NCBI GenBank assembly: GCA_020086605.1
Contig: JACBWW010000002.1
Coordinates: 28,602,605 to 28,666,604 of the forward strand
DNA: 64,000 nucleotides
Direction: 5' to 3'
Origin: Lanius collurio
Taxonomy: Eukaryota; Chordata; Aves; Passeriformes; Laniidae
Shown here: positions 50,370-62,500 of the stretch, one piece after another
Layout: each line of letters starts with the position of its first letter
How positions within the stretch are numbered: position 1 is the stretch's first letter
The notes under the pieces: model-generated
The model's database searches: none
What the model saw: only the letters and a program-made list of their open reading frames with translations
Told to the model about the DNA's origin: nothing
Translations under genes and position numbers: made by a program

Positions 50370-53300
50370 TTAGGTGGAAACCAGTGTGAAATCAGTTACA
50401 CCCACTTTACAGGAGTGAGCAACATCCCAGCATGATTTTTCTGTTTTCACTGCTTTTATTTTCCTTCCTTAACCAGCCCCCTTGGAATTCAGAAAACAAA
50501 TGCATACTGATATCATCTGAACCAGAAGCAGGCACAAATACTCAAAATAAAACTTAATTTCTTTCAGCCTTGAGAAGCTAGGGAGTATATTTGCATTCTC
50601 CAGGTAAAGGGCTACCATGCACAGCCTCACAAAGTGCACACTAAGGTCTACTTGTTCACATAAATAAGATGGAAAATAGGCAAACAATTCTTTGTGGTAC
50701 ATTTTTCTCTTAACCTCTAGCAAATATTTGCTAATTTAACCACCAACGGGGAAATTAAGACAGCAATCCTAATTTTTTGTTTGTTTTGGCAGAAAGGTTC
50801 AAAGGAAAAAGAACAAGTGGCTCTACTAAGTATGTACTTGGGCACATTGCTTTGATTAAATTACCAGTTAGTTCACACAGGTCAAGGCTTATTTTGATGT
50901 CTGGGAGGGTCTTGGCATCCCACTGATTATAAGGTTGTGTTAGGGTACCTAACCTCTCATTTGACTGTTTTACTTTGGATATTCTTTCCTGCTGAGCAAT
51001 AATTGATTTAATTTTTTTTTTGGTCACATAAGGATAAAACACTGCTAAAGGATAGCACTTTCAGTTTAAACTGATTACAGTGATATCTAACAGTGATCAC
51101 ACCTCTGAAACAATGGTATTATTTCTGCACTGTGGCTAAGGACTTAAAGCACAGACAAAATTGCTAACTTTTTCAGCTGTACTTATGTAACCTGAGAAAT
51201 GTTAGAGCACCTCCTGCTCCTTTTTCTATAAGAAAGTTTTCTGTTTTAAGAGTTCAGATGTTTTAAAAATAAGGTCCTCTGTGTTGAGAAATTTTATATA
51301 GAAAGTTTGGAATAAAACAGATTTCTGGCTAGTGCAGTAGTCACAAAACCATCCTTTCTTAAATTGTAAGACTACAAAATTTTTGGGGTATCAATGCAAC
51401 CTTCCATAGTAGATTACCTCATTATGGAATTTCCTTCATAAAATGATTTACTTTTGTCTTGAAACTGGTCACTTATCTCTGCCCTTTCCAAGTTCCTTTC
51501 TGATTTCGATACAAGATCCTGGGTAGCAGATGTGTTCTGATCCAGACCTCTCCTTGTGATTGTTAGCACCATGCTGGTTTGTAGTCTAGGTCTTAACTAA
51601 TACCCATCTGAATTTTTTTCTTGTACCCTTCATCCTAAAAATATCATTTTTGATGTTTGATCTCTGTGAGTATACACAGACAATCCCACATCTTACCAAA
51701 TTCCCAAGCTCTTTCTGCCTTTACGGTGTAGAATTTCAATTCCTTTTATTTTAAAGTAATGAGTTTCCTTTGGGCCACTTTTATTTGGATTTCATCTGCT
51801 TTGAATAAGGGTGGACAGAATTTTGCATAGATGTGCTTAAGCCCATACCTTACATATATAATTAATACCTTAGATAGATCTTTACTGAAAGTACCTTGCC
51901 AGAGACAGCTTGTGTTCACATTAAACATCTTTTATGTAGCTCACCTCACGCTGTGGCTGGATATGACAGCCAAATTTTTCTCCTTCACTGTCATTGCTGA
52001 CTAACGAGTTCTTCAAGACAGGTGTCTTTATTAATCTCTAATAATGAGATGCTGCATGTATTACCTATTTCTGACTGTAATTGTGCTCACAACTTCCAGT
52101 GCAGTATTCTGATTTGTGGGAGGAAGTTTCTGATTTGTTATACAGTGAATGCTTAACTGTAATTGTTTTTAAACTTGGTTCATTTTCTAGATACTAAATT
52201 GCAAATTTATGAGCCCAGTTATAAAACCTATATTTGGGATTTTCAGAATTCAAACACATTTTTTACAGTCAGTCCATGAATTACAATGCTTCATTTCTAC
52301 CAGATTAAAGATCATTAAAGATAAGCACAGTATTGGGTCTTCTGGGTTGCATATATTCTTTCTAATATAAATCAGGATTTTTTTGTTTCTCCCCTTTTTT
52401 TTTCTGGTAAAGACGATTATATAGGGTAAAAATGAGACTGTCAAAAGTTTTAGCCTTCATCTCTCAAGCCATACATTTAGAAGTCTTCTGACACTTGTCT
52501 TGCTTTTGATAATCACCCCCTACTATCAGGAATCTGGACCACTGTGTGCATTCATTTGTTCCTTAGTTTTTGCCTTTTTGAAGTGAATTTAATGTAGAAG
52601 CTCTATTTTATTCATCCCAAACACAGAATCTAAGATGTTCACCCTGGAGTGGGTAGGAAAACCAATAGACTAAAACATTTGTCATAATGGAAATCTGGGC
52701 TCTCTTTCCAACTGTTCTGGACCTGAATTTGTCCAACCTCAGTGCCCCAAACACTCATTATCTCATAAATGAAAGGGCTGTGGCTTGTCAACCATTTCAA
52801 ATGAAGTCAGGAGATTTTACTGAGGAGTGGAAACAGAACCTATTTAATATTGAAAGAGAGGACAGTGGTCAAATAAGCACATACTTCAACCAAGTACTAA
52901 GGGTGCTTTAACATACATCAGTACAAAAAAAGCAGAAATGACAATGTGTGTAAAAATTCTCTTGTATCATTTTCCTTCTATTCTTGTAAATATAGTCCTG
53001 ATTCATTAGGCACTTATGTGCATCATGGAGAAGTTCTCTGGAACTGAACAAATTCCCAAGTACCTCACCAAACTCTGCCTATAAACTTAATAAATCTTGT
53101 TTTCAGCTTTGGCTGTGCTTTTAGTTCCGCTTTTGGACACAGGACTGTTTTTGTCCTAGCCAGGGGGACTTCAGAAATTATGGAGTTTCATTGCCTGACA
53201 GCCAGAATCCCATTAAGGTGAAGCAATGCTTCTGTTTCTTACGAATGTCTGAAGAGATCTGAAAAAGCAGAAGTAGTAAGCATCAGGGTCACCCTTTTAA

Positions 53301-54049
53301 CGACAGACTAAACTGATATATGAAGAGGTAACACTTCTCTCTTCTACAGAGTAAGGTAGAAGCAGGCAGAAGAGCCTTTTTAATCAAGAGTGCTGTCAGC
53401 AATAGACCAGCAGTGTGTGTAATTTTCCTTTCTAATAAAACTGATTTACTGAAAGAATTTACAGTTAAATTTACAATTGGAAATAGCAAAGTTCTGCCTT
53501 ACAATTCTGCCTTCTATCACCTGCAGAATAACTGCTCATTATGGGATGTTCATTTGTAACTTAAAATTTTAAGGACAGTTAGACAATAGAAGAAGAGCCC
53601 AAGGGAAACTGCTGAACTCCCTCATTTTAGAATAAATCCACATTCACTAAAAGTGAGTTAGGTTAAAAGAAGTTGGTTCTGGTACAATGGAAGAAATGGC
53701 CTTTGCTTTCTCAATAATTCTGTAGGAATGGCCAAGTAAGGGTCATGACATATTATTAATGTGGTGTTCTAACTTACAGTAGCACATAACTGTTTAGGGT
53801 GCAGAGTGTTAGGGTTACATGGTGTAACTAATTGTTCATGGGTATGCAGCAGTGTTGTGCCTAATCTTTGACCAAGCATCATGTGTGATCACAGAGTAAC
53901 TCACTGAATCTCTTGCTCAAGTTTCTCCAGTTGCATATTTGCAGAAAGGGGAGGTTATTTATTGTGCACGAACTGTTACAGCAGTTACATGTTTATTGGG
54001 GTGGGCAGTGGGATTTAGAGAGCTATAGCCCAATCATATTTTCTGTTAG
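50370..54049. other. Unique non-coding stretch
   Basis: No gene or transposon recognised. A 74-codon + ORF at 52687-52911 has balanced amino-acid composition but no splice or domain support. Confidence 0.5.
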
Positions 54050-54099
54050 CACCATCTGGAACTGCATTGTGTTCTTCACCACATGGTGCAAAAGGAAAG
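54050..54099 (+). other. Candidate 50-bp exon
   Basis: A good acceptor (caatcatattttctgttag) and a strong donor (GGAAAG/gtaagca) flank 50 bp in which all three + frames are open, so the reading frame cannot be decided. It might belong to the same hypothetical + strand transcript as the candidates at 24-26 kb, or be chance. No family is recognised. Confidence 0.25.
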
Positions 54100-54924
54100 G
54101 TAAGCATCCCTTCTTTGTCAGTATCCTGGCTGTATCCATTCTTTTTTCAGTAGAGCTCTCTTTAATAGGAGAAAAGAAAGCACAAAACACAGTAATGACA
54201 GGATAATGGAAGGTACAGAAAACTTCTTTGATTACGACAGAGAGGTGAGGCAGTTATCTATAAGAATTCTTCTGTTATGCTCCATTTCTTGTCACAAACA
54301 CCACTCTGAACCTTTTTAATCAGATCCCCCTCAAAGAGAGACATGATTTTGCAGTATGAAATGCTCTGGTATCTAAGTGCAACACAGCGTGAAACTGTGA
54401 TTCTGAAAAGGTCTGTGAATTCAAAAGAAGCAAACAACTCTGAGCCCCCCCATATGCTCTAATGTCAAAAAGATCAAATATACAGAGGTAGAGAAAATTA
54501 AAAGGAGGGAAATGATCTTACTTCTGTGTATAGCTTTGGTGATAGAAAACTTCATCTAGCTCTCTTTTCCAAATTTTAATATGTTTGTTTTTTTTTTTTT
54601 TTAATAATATGGAATACAGTAATAAATCTGCTTATTTTATCAAAAGGAATAAATTTGCCAAAGTTAGGTTGGGCAAGAAACTGTGCAGAGATAAAATAAC
54701 AGGTGCAAAGGAGGTGGCCCAAAGCCATGTCAAAGCCAAATAGCTAGAAATTAGAGATTGAATGGGAAATAAATGCACATTTCAGCTAGGTAGGTTTAAT
54801 GGTGGAATATAATTGATCCTTCTTGATCTTAGAATGTATATAATCCCAAAAGGAAATAATAAACAGAGCAAGGAGAAAGGACACTTGCAAAAATTTATAC
54901 CCAGGTTTTACCACTCATATAAAT
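54100..54924. other. Unique non-coding stretch
   Basis: Nothing recognisable beyond a poly(T) run near 54590. Confidence 0.5.
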
Positions 54925-55271
54925 GTATGTCCTATGGCATCATGTTCAATATGGAAGAAGGGGGAAAGAAGGAGGAAGAGGGTGGCATTTGCAGTGAAGG
55001 CTTTTGTCTTCCCAAGTCACTGGCAGGTGTGATGAGGCCCTGCTCTCCTGGAAACAGCTGAACACCTGCCTGCACATGGGTAGTGGTGAATTAATTCATT
55101 GTTTTGCTTTGCCTGTGTATGTGGCTTTTGCTTTCCCTATTAAACTGTCTATAGCTCAACCCAGAAGTTTTCTGGATTTTACTTTTCTAATTCTCTCCCT
55201 GATCCCCCTGGTGGGGATGTGAATGAGAGTATTCCTGAGGCTTGGTTGGTGTCTGGAGCTGAACCATGACA
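54925..55271 (+). mobile_element. ERVL-like LTR, 3' two-thirds
   Basis: Follows the 3' part of the avian class III LTR: GGCATCATGTTCAATATG (TATA region), GGGGGAAAGAAGGAGGAAG, GTCTTCCCAAGTCAC, GAGGCCCTGCT, AACACCTGCCTGCACATGGG, GTGAATTAATTCATTGTTTTG, a CTATTAAACTGTCT polyadenylation region, CAACCCAGAAGTTTTCTGG and a GAACCATGACA terminus ending in CA. No primer-binding site or retroviral coding sequence follows, so it is a solo or truncated LTR. The ORFs at 54813-55222 are shadows of it. Confidence 0.87.
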
Positions 55272-55539
55272 ATAATATAATTAAATATCAAACTTCTAGG
55301 TCATAAAAAACAAATTATGGGAAATTCAGGAAACCACAAACTAAATCATGAACTTGTTGTACAATGACTGAAGTGTTCTCCATCAAGTTAGGGAACTGTC
55401 TTAGTACTTTCCATCCTAATTAGATGTTTCTGGTATATTGAATGTACAGTGTTTTCATGGGATAATGGATGTGTACCTATATAACTTCAGACCTGGAATT
55501 TATGCTTTTAGTGTAGCATTTCCTAGATCCAGAAGAATA

Positions 55540-55970
55540 TTTAAAATAAAAGTCTGAAATATTCCTTATCCAGTGACACTCTATGTGGTCTATGGCACAG
55601 ATACTTCAATTTTGAATGCACGCCATTTTGGAATTATCAAAAAATATGGTGACAGTGAAGGTCTTTCAGTGGCTTAATTGGTGCCCAACAAGGAAATTAT
55701 TTCCTGCACCTCCATTAATATTACATTGAAAGCCCTTATTAAAGTGAGAAGATGAAATAGGAAGTAGTCCAGACTGGACTGCTGGGACTGTGTTCATTAT
55801 GGCTGCCAAATGACAGATTAATCCTGCTTATGAAAACCTCTTTTTGGAGGGATAGAGGGGAAAAAAAGTGCAGTAATTGTCATCTTTAGCTATGATGGAG
55901 AGACTTTTGTCTTTATGTGATTAGCTAATGGACTGTCAGATAAACCCAAACTCACAAGAATAATTTAAAA
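55540..55970. promoter_or_regulatory. Possible conserved non-coding element
   Basis: No repeat signature. It contains ATTTTGGAATTATCA, GGCTTAATTGG, CCATTAATATTAC, CAGATTAATCCTGC (an Otx/bicoid-type TAATCC site) and GTGATTAGCTAATGG, plus retained GC-richer words. Enhancer-like by texture only; no alignment was possible. Confidence 0.25.
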
Positions 55971-56111
55971 TAGAAGTTTAAAAGATATCAGATTGTAGAG
56001 GATACTCAGGAAAGCTGTAAAGGTGAAAACATTCACTCTTGTAGCCAAGTGTTCCTTGACACCTGTGAGTGTACAGGCAATTTTGGCATTAATAGTGATT
56101 TTGGTTTACAT

Positions 56112-56200
56112 TGTGTGGTGGACTAGGCAGTGCTAGGTTAATGGTTGGACTCAAGAAACTTCAAGGCCTTTACAACCTTAACTCTATGATTCTATTCTAT
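56112..56200 (+). mobile_element. CR1 LINE 3' tail, sense strand
   Basis: The last part of a CR1 3'UTR in sense orientation: GGACTAGGCAGTGCTAGGTT, AATGGTTGGACTCAAGAAAC, AAGGCCTTTACAACCTTA and the diagnostic terminal repeat TCTATGATTCTATTCTAT. It is the only CR1 in the window on the plus strand. About 90 bp remain. Confidence 0.92.
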
Positions 56201-58342
56201 AAATAAATTGGTTCTTGTTACTTTTTAATGTATTAACATCTTTCATTTTCTTCTGCTTCACATAATTGATAAATCAACTTTGTAATTGCTTTTGTACACA
56301 GCTGGAAAAAAGTTAGTGAAGCTGAAAAAGAATGCTTGTTACAGAGATGTAGCAACAGTATTTCAAAGTCTTCTAGCTTTTGGCTGAGATAAGCAATGTG
56401 GTGGGAAGTAAGCTCTTTGATTATGCATTCCTGGATGGTCTGTTTTACTGAAATTAGTCTTGATTTTACTTTAAAGAGTAAAAGGACACAGTTTATTTCA
56501 TCTCATTGTTTGAGTTGTGCCATTTGTGAATTACTCAGTACCAGATGTGCAATAGCACTTAGTGTACTAAGTGTGTTAAGCATATCTACTCTACTAGTAA
56601 TTGTTAGAGGCTCTGAAGTATAAACTGTAACTTATATAAAACTAAGATATGTTTAATTTACAGTAAGGAATGACCTCAGACATCCTACTGTGTGACTTAG
56701 GCATATGTCTCAAGTGCATTGTGTTTATAAATATGTTGTGATAATGTGCCATCTACTTGCAAATGGTGATTACTGCTCATACTTTAAGCTAGGATAGTCA
56801 TGGCAACCTGAAGGGAAGAGGTTGCACAACACAGGCTTTTTTTTTTAAAAAAAGTTTGATACATTGTTGAAAAACCTATTTGGGAAGGGGTTTTTTGACT
56901 AAGGATAGAATTGCAAAAGATTTATTTCAAGGTCATGAGATGCCCCCCTGCTACCACCATATGGGAAAGATTTCTAGGAATTTTTGAGCAGTTTATACAC
57001 AGCTGAAATAAACTGTTAAACATGATTACCCATTAGTAAGTATACAGACGTCCTTTAGTCGTCTCCAATCACATTTGCTTCCTTTGAAGTATTCTTAGGC
57101 ATCTTGGTGCAGTCTGGTTGTTAACCCATGAATTTTTGAGGTCCAGTTGTTTCCCTTCAGTTACTAAAGTAAGGAATTTGGGGGGTTTGTGTCTTCTTAG
57201 GGTATCCAGCTCATGTCAATTCTCAGTTTTGCTGTTCAGCTCTCTAGGCTCAGAAGTTAACTCTTTTGTCACATACGTTATCAGAAACTTACCCAGTTTT
57301 TCAGATAAGTAGGCTTATTTATGGGCTTACAAATTTCTGTAAACTAATTTTACAGAAGTATTACAGGAAGTATTTAAGAAAAATGTCTGTAAATACCATT
57401 CTGCAGTATACAACATGTATGGGAAATTCCTAAAAAATATTTTTCATGTTTTGTGGATGGATAAAATGTACTATTTTGCAAACAAATAACTAGAAGTAAA
57501 TCCACTTTTCGAAGGCATTCCTCACTAGCAGAAGGCAGTGGCTTGCACAAAGAGTTCCCAGAGCACATTATCCTGCTACCAGATGGCAGTCAGTAGTGCT
57601 TTGGTCCAGCTGTGTGGTGTAGTAGTCTCAGTCTCTAGACTGCATAGCCCAGTGAATCTCAGATACACAGATCTGCTTTATCCCAATGGGAATTTCACAG
57701 ACAAGTTTGAAGATTACATTCATTAAGTTTCATTATTGCAGAAAAAACCCAAACCAACATAGTGACACTGCTATGCCATTAGAAGATGAAGAGGGAGTTT
57801 TATAGGTTGCAATCAGAATTTTTCATCCCATCTCAGTAATTTCTATTGCTTGAAAGTTTCAGCTGCTGCTAAACCACATGTGGAAATACAGACCTATTGA
57901 TATTCATGTTCATTCTAAAGGTGAAATATTTAGGTAATCCTCCAGTATTACTATGGATGAAAACTGCCCAACAGATGATTCTGTCTGAGTCTGGATGGAC
58001 TGAACTCTGTGATCTGGATATACAAAGAGCAAAATTAGATTGAAAAACTGATTGCAGTCAGAGACAGTCTGATTAGCAGGAACAAAGAACAGCTGTACTG
58101 CTTTAACTAACATCAGAACAGAGAGCAAATAATTAAATATATTTCTTGTCTTGGCTGTGCTTACACAGGATTGCCTTTTAAAAAAAACAACTCCCCCCTT
58201 TTTTTTTTTTTGAAAGTAGTGTTAGAAAGTTACAAGGTATTTATATCACGCTTTCCATTTGTTGGTCTTTCAGTCCTTGTCTTAGATCTTCTGAAATTTA
58301 TAGAAAATTTATACTAAATATAACAGTGGTGGATTTTTTTAA
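56201..58342. other. Unique non-coding stretch
   Basis: No gene or transposon recognised. ORFs of 62-76 codons on both strands, without support. Confidence 0.5.
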
Positions 58343-58649
58343 GTGACTTCATTTTTTCAGCATTTTATTGGGATAAGTGGCTGGCTAGAGAAAACCAGTA
58401 AGTTTATTCATGGTAAAAAAATATACAGCGTGAGTTTTTTACCTGGATTTTATAACAAAACCTCTTGCCATAGAGAGATATTTTTGAGTTTTTCTACCAC
58501 AAGGAGAGCTTCAGCTGGATCTCACTTATTTTATTCTGACCTTTCCTTTCACTCTTCTTTGTTGACTGTATCGGTTAATCTTGCTGTCTCTAGAATATGT
58601 ATGTTGCTGTCACCTCTTTTTGCCAGGTGATACATTATTAAGTTTTATT

Positions 58650-58967
58650 TTATTGTCCCTTTAACATTGCTAAATTAACAGCAAACTCCCTTCTCCAGGA
58701 GTGACTTCTTTCTGTACTGTAGTCTTTGTGTGCCTGTACTTTGTCTCCTTTCTTTAAATGTGAATAGATCCTAAATTTATTGTAAGATTTGAAGGATGGA
58801 TCTGATCCAGTTGTCATACGCAGATACCTCTTACAAACTTTGTCTCTTGTTTTGCTAAGAGCGTTAATTTCATTTAAGTAGCCATGCTGATGGGACTGAT
58901 ACTCCAGCATATACTGTCCACCATTATTCTTTTTCTGTTTGCTGTGGTTAGCTCTGCACACTTGCAT
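58650..58967 (-). other. Unidentified 105-codon ORF, possible terminal exon or pseudogene
   Basis: One of the more protein-like ORFs here. It is charged and varied in composition (for example YLNEINALSKTRDKVCKRYL and SHLKKGDKVQAHKDYSTER) and retains CpG codons. The frame stays open upstream to about 59010, where an acceptor-like ...tttaaaccag occurs on the minus strand. The stop codon overlaps two AATAAA signals (complement at 58644-58654). This fits a last exon or a decayed retrocopy, but I recognise no family, and the immediate polyadenylation signals may be chance in AT-rich DNA. Confidence 0.22.
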
Positions 58968-59375
58968 ATTGCTTGCTTGGTCAGGTAAAGTCTCTGCAGT
59001 TGATGGTGGTTGTCTGGTTTAAACAAATTTGTTGTAATTAGCACACACATCTGTCAGCAACATTTCCTTTGTTGTTGAGAAAACACTTCATCCTCTAAAA
59101 GAAGAAAAAAGTTCATTAGAAGCACTGTGCTTTGAAGTAATAATACTCAATGATACATTCTATTATGAACCACAACATTGCACAAGGCATAATTGAAGAT
59201 GCGTTTTTCTTGTGAAAATTTATAGCATCCCAAGCTCTACTTACACCTTTCTTGACCTGATTATTTTGCTGACTTTAACATGGATGATCAGATTTTTTCT
59301 TAATAACATATCTTGCAATCAAGAAGCAAAATCAGAGGAAAAAGCTGAATACTTCACTATTTTTTTTCTAATTAG

Positions 59376-59561
59376 GTAACAGAGGAAAATTAAGGTTTGT
59401 AAGGAAGGCATATAAGCAGAATTTGTCCATCTTTGCTGCTCAGCTAGCCAGCCTGCAGTATGAACGAGACAAAGAATTGATTTGCAGTCGTCTGTTATGC
59501 AAAATTAATCATAAGCCTTTTGATGGTCAGTTTGTGATTTTCAGGTGTTTTGAAGATGAAG
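59376..59561 (+). other. Candidate exon or conserved element
   Basis: After a strong acceptor (tattttttttctaattag) one + frame is open to a stop at 59573. It lacks an ATG start, so it would have to be an internal exon. It reads like protein: VRKAYKQNLSIFAAQL, then SLQYERDKELICSRLL, then NHKPFDGQFVIF. A GAAG/gtgaat donor could end it at 59561. CpG is retained (AACGAG, GTCGTC). The TGAACGAGACAAAGAATTG region could equally be a conserved non-coding element. No family is recognised, and minus-strand frames nearby are also open, which lowers confidence. Confidence 0.25.
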
Positions 59562-59579
59562 GTGAATTCACCTAATTCA

Positions 59580-62500
59580 AAGGTGTTTTTTGAAAACTCT
59601 GTTGTAGTTTCTTACTTATGGATTATCCTCATCTGACATCCTCCTTAATTTTCAATTGGGTATTCACATATTTTCATTTGAAAGTTCCCTCTCTGTCAAT
59701 AGAATTTGAAGGTGCTTAGCATAATTTGCTGTGCCATTGCCGAGAGAGGCAGCAAATGCAGTAAACCTTTGGTACCACATTTTGGTTTGTTCAGTTTCAG
59801 CTACTTTCAAGTACAGAACCAAGACTTGCAGATGAAGTGTTAAAGGCAACTTTTTATCCCTTTGATAGTCTCACTTAGTGCAGATTACATCAGGTGAAAA
59901 TTAATTTTGGACATCAGAAATGTTTGTAGGATCAGGACAACAAATTGCAACTTAGGAATTTATTTGTAAAAAATACTTGCTTGCTTACCATGAGAGAGCA
60001 AGAAGAGAAATTGTCAAAAGGAATCATGTCTCATTGACCCCCTCAGTTGGATAGTTTTCTATAATATCTGCTAAACAGGAGGCATGTTCTTCAAACTATG
60101 AGTTCCTTTCCCTGCTGAGACTCTGACCTCATTTATTCCCCTAGGATAGGGACAAGAGAGAGGACTGGGATGCTTCATCTTAAGAATAAGTCTTGTGCCT
60201 CTGACATCAATATTCTAAGAATGGACTCAAAAAAGCAGTGATCTCCCAAAAGGAAAGAAAAATGGGGAAAAGAATGTCCAAAATGCACAACCTTTGTGTT
60301 AATTTAAGAGAACCTACATGCTGCTGTGAAAGCATCTTATTAACTACTCTGACCTTCCTTCTGTGGGGATGTCAGAGTATGAACAGCCATGTTAGTGTAA
60401 CAGTATTTCTTCTCCCAATATGTTCTTTCAGTTTCTGTTTTCAATTCTAGATAATGCCTTGTTGTCTTTGACAGATCAAGTTGTGATTTCCTAAACTCGG
60501 AAAAAAGTTGATGGTGTGATGCACAAAACTAGACTTTTTGTTGCTTTCACTTTTGTCATACAAATTGAGCCTGCTCTGGTGCCTGTACTAAAGGTTGAGA
60601 TGGAATTCACCATCCTTCCCATTCATTCTTTTCATCTTACTCCTTATAAAAACATTCCTCAATTAATTATGCAAGAATACTTAGTACATTCCTTTATCCT
60701 TCTGTGTGGTACTCCATATTAAAAGTTTTCAGGAAAAGTATACTCCTGTTGATTCATACAGGCTCCTGTGAGTGAGAGGAAACAAATTTTAACAATGATT
60801 TTGACAGCAATGCCAACAACTTGTCACTACCACTTATTTGATCATGTTTTTCTGTCCTAGTGATACCATCTCTTGGGCAAATAGCTCTAGACAGGTCACT
60901 AGAAGTCAATGTAAGAGTTATAAGGGAAAATATAAACAAGCAAAGAGATAGTCCTTGTCATTTCCTTTCAACTCCAATTCTGCCTGTTAGAATTGGTCAT
61001 CTCTGAATCCTATTCAAAACAATGTTTTGTAGGGTTTTTTGCATATAATTCTGTGACATTAAGGGAAATTTTTTCTATTATGGCACTTTCAGTATCATTT
61101 GGTTAGAAAATAGGGGCTATTTTAGTACTCTGAAGTAAAATCTTGTTATTTAGCCCCCAAAGCACAACAACAACCCCAAACCAACTAAATGACATTATTA
61201 ATATTTTTTAATGTAGTTGTGTAAAAGGAGGGCACAGTGGAACATAAATGTTAATGATTGCCATTACAAAGGTCTTACAAGGATCAGCAGGCTGAGTTTT
61301 GTCAGTTTTTCCCTTGCTGAAGTTGTCACCATCAGTAGGTGTAGTCAGGTCTTCTGGAAATTCCCTTGCTGTCCAGGTCTATTTTGAATCAAGGCTGTAT
61401 GCTAATTTTTTTATTCTTGCACAACTTTTTCATGTATTTCTTCTTCTCATGTTGTTTTTGAGACTAAGCAAGCCTTTCTCCCTGTGCTGGTTGCAGATTT
61501 GCAGGTATAATGGAACAGATGGAATAAGCCAAAGGTCAGTGCAGAAGAAAATACTTGCTTCATGTTATAGTAGTGAGTAAAAAGGTTTGTGGGTCATGAT
61601 TGCCTCTTCGTGTGTGTTTCATAGTAGCAAGGTCATAGAAAACATTCTGTAATCTGTATAACATCTTGAGTCAGAGCTCATGGAATCTGAGCAGAATCTT
61701 CCCACTTATTTAAATAGCTTTGTAGGAAGCCTGACGTTTAAGTTGGTCATGATGCAAATATTTTACAAACATTTAGTCTGTCTTACATAATTAAACACAT
61801 TTTTATCCCTAATTGTTCTTTTGATGTCCACTGTCCTTCAAGATGAGGAACGTACGTGCTATGTGCCAAAAAAACTTTCTATTACGTTCAACTACTTTGT
61901 AGAGTTGTACCAAGTAATGCATTAGCCTCAGATAAAATACTGTACCTTTAATTCTGTCACTAGCAAAATTCCCAGAGGATTTTTTTTTTAGCCCAAGCAT
62001 TATCTGTCTAAAAGGGTTCTTTTCCTGTGTGCATTTTGTTTTAAATATTTGTTTTGGTCTGAATAAACAGCTCAGAACAGCTCAGTTGAGCATAAAGTTA
62101 ACCACGAAACTTTTTTTTAAGTTCCATTGTCAATTCATAACAGAGTTCAAGCTATCAATTAAAATTATTTTCGTGTGTCTAAAGACGGTAATGAGAAGTT
62201 CCAAAACTGTCTTCAGTGTACCTATTAATATTCCAATATATAATTAGAGCTCTGCTGAGCCTTAGAGCTAACACCAACTAGTCAACGTATTCTTGCATTC
62301 TGACACTTTCACCAGCTCTTAGAAAACATACTTACCTAATTGTAAAAATACCAATTGTGTGCTATTGCAGATATGAACATTAAGGGAAAGACTAGTGCAA
62401 ATTACTTATTCCAGTTCTGTAGTTATGAGCACAATGACTGACTTGATTAATCATTTCACTTGATTTCTTGAATTTCTTGTGTCTTCTGCTCTTGTTTTTG

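Noticed and set aside
52687..52911. 74-codon + ORF with protein-like composition
   Set aside because: No homologue recognised, no flanking splice sites; chance is sufficient.
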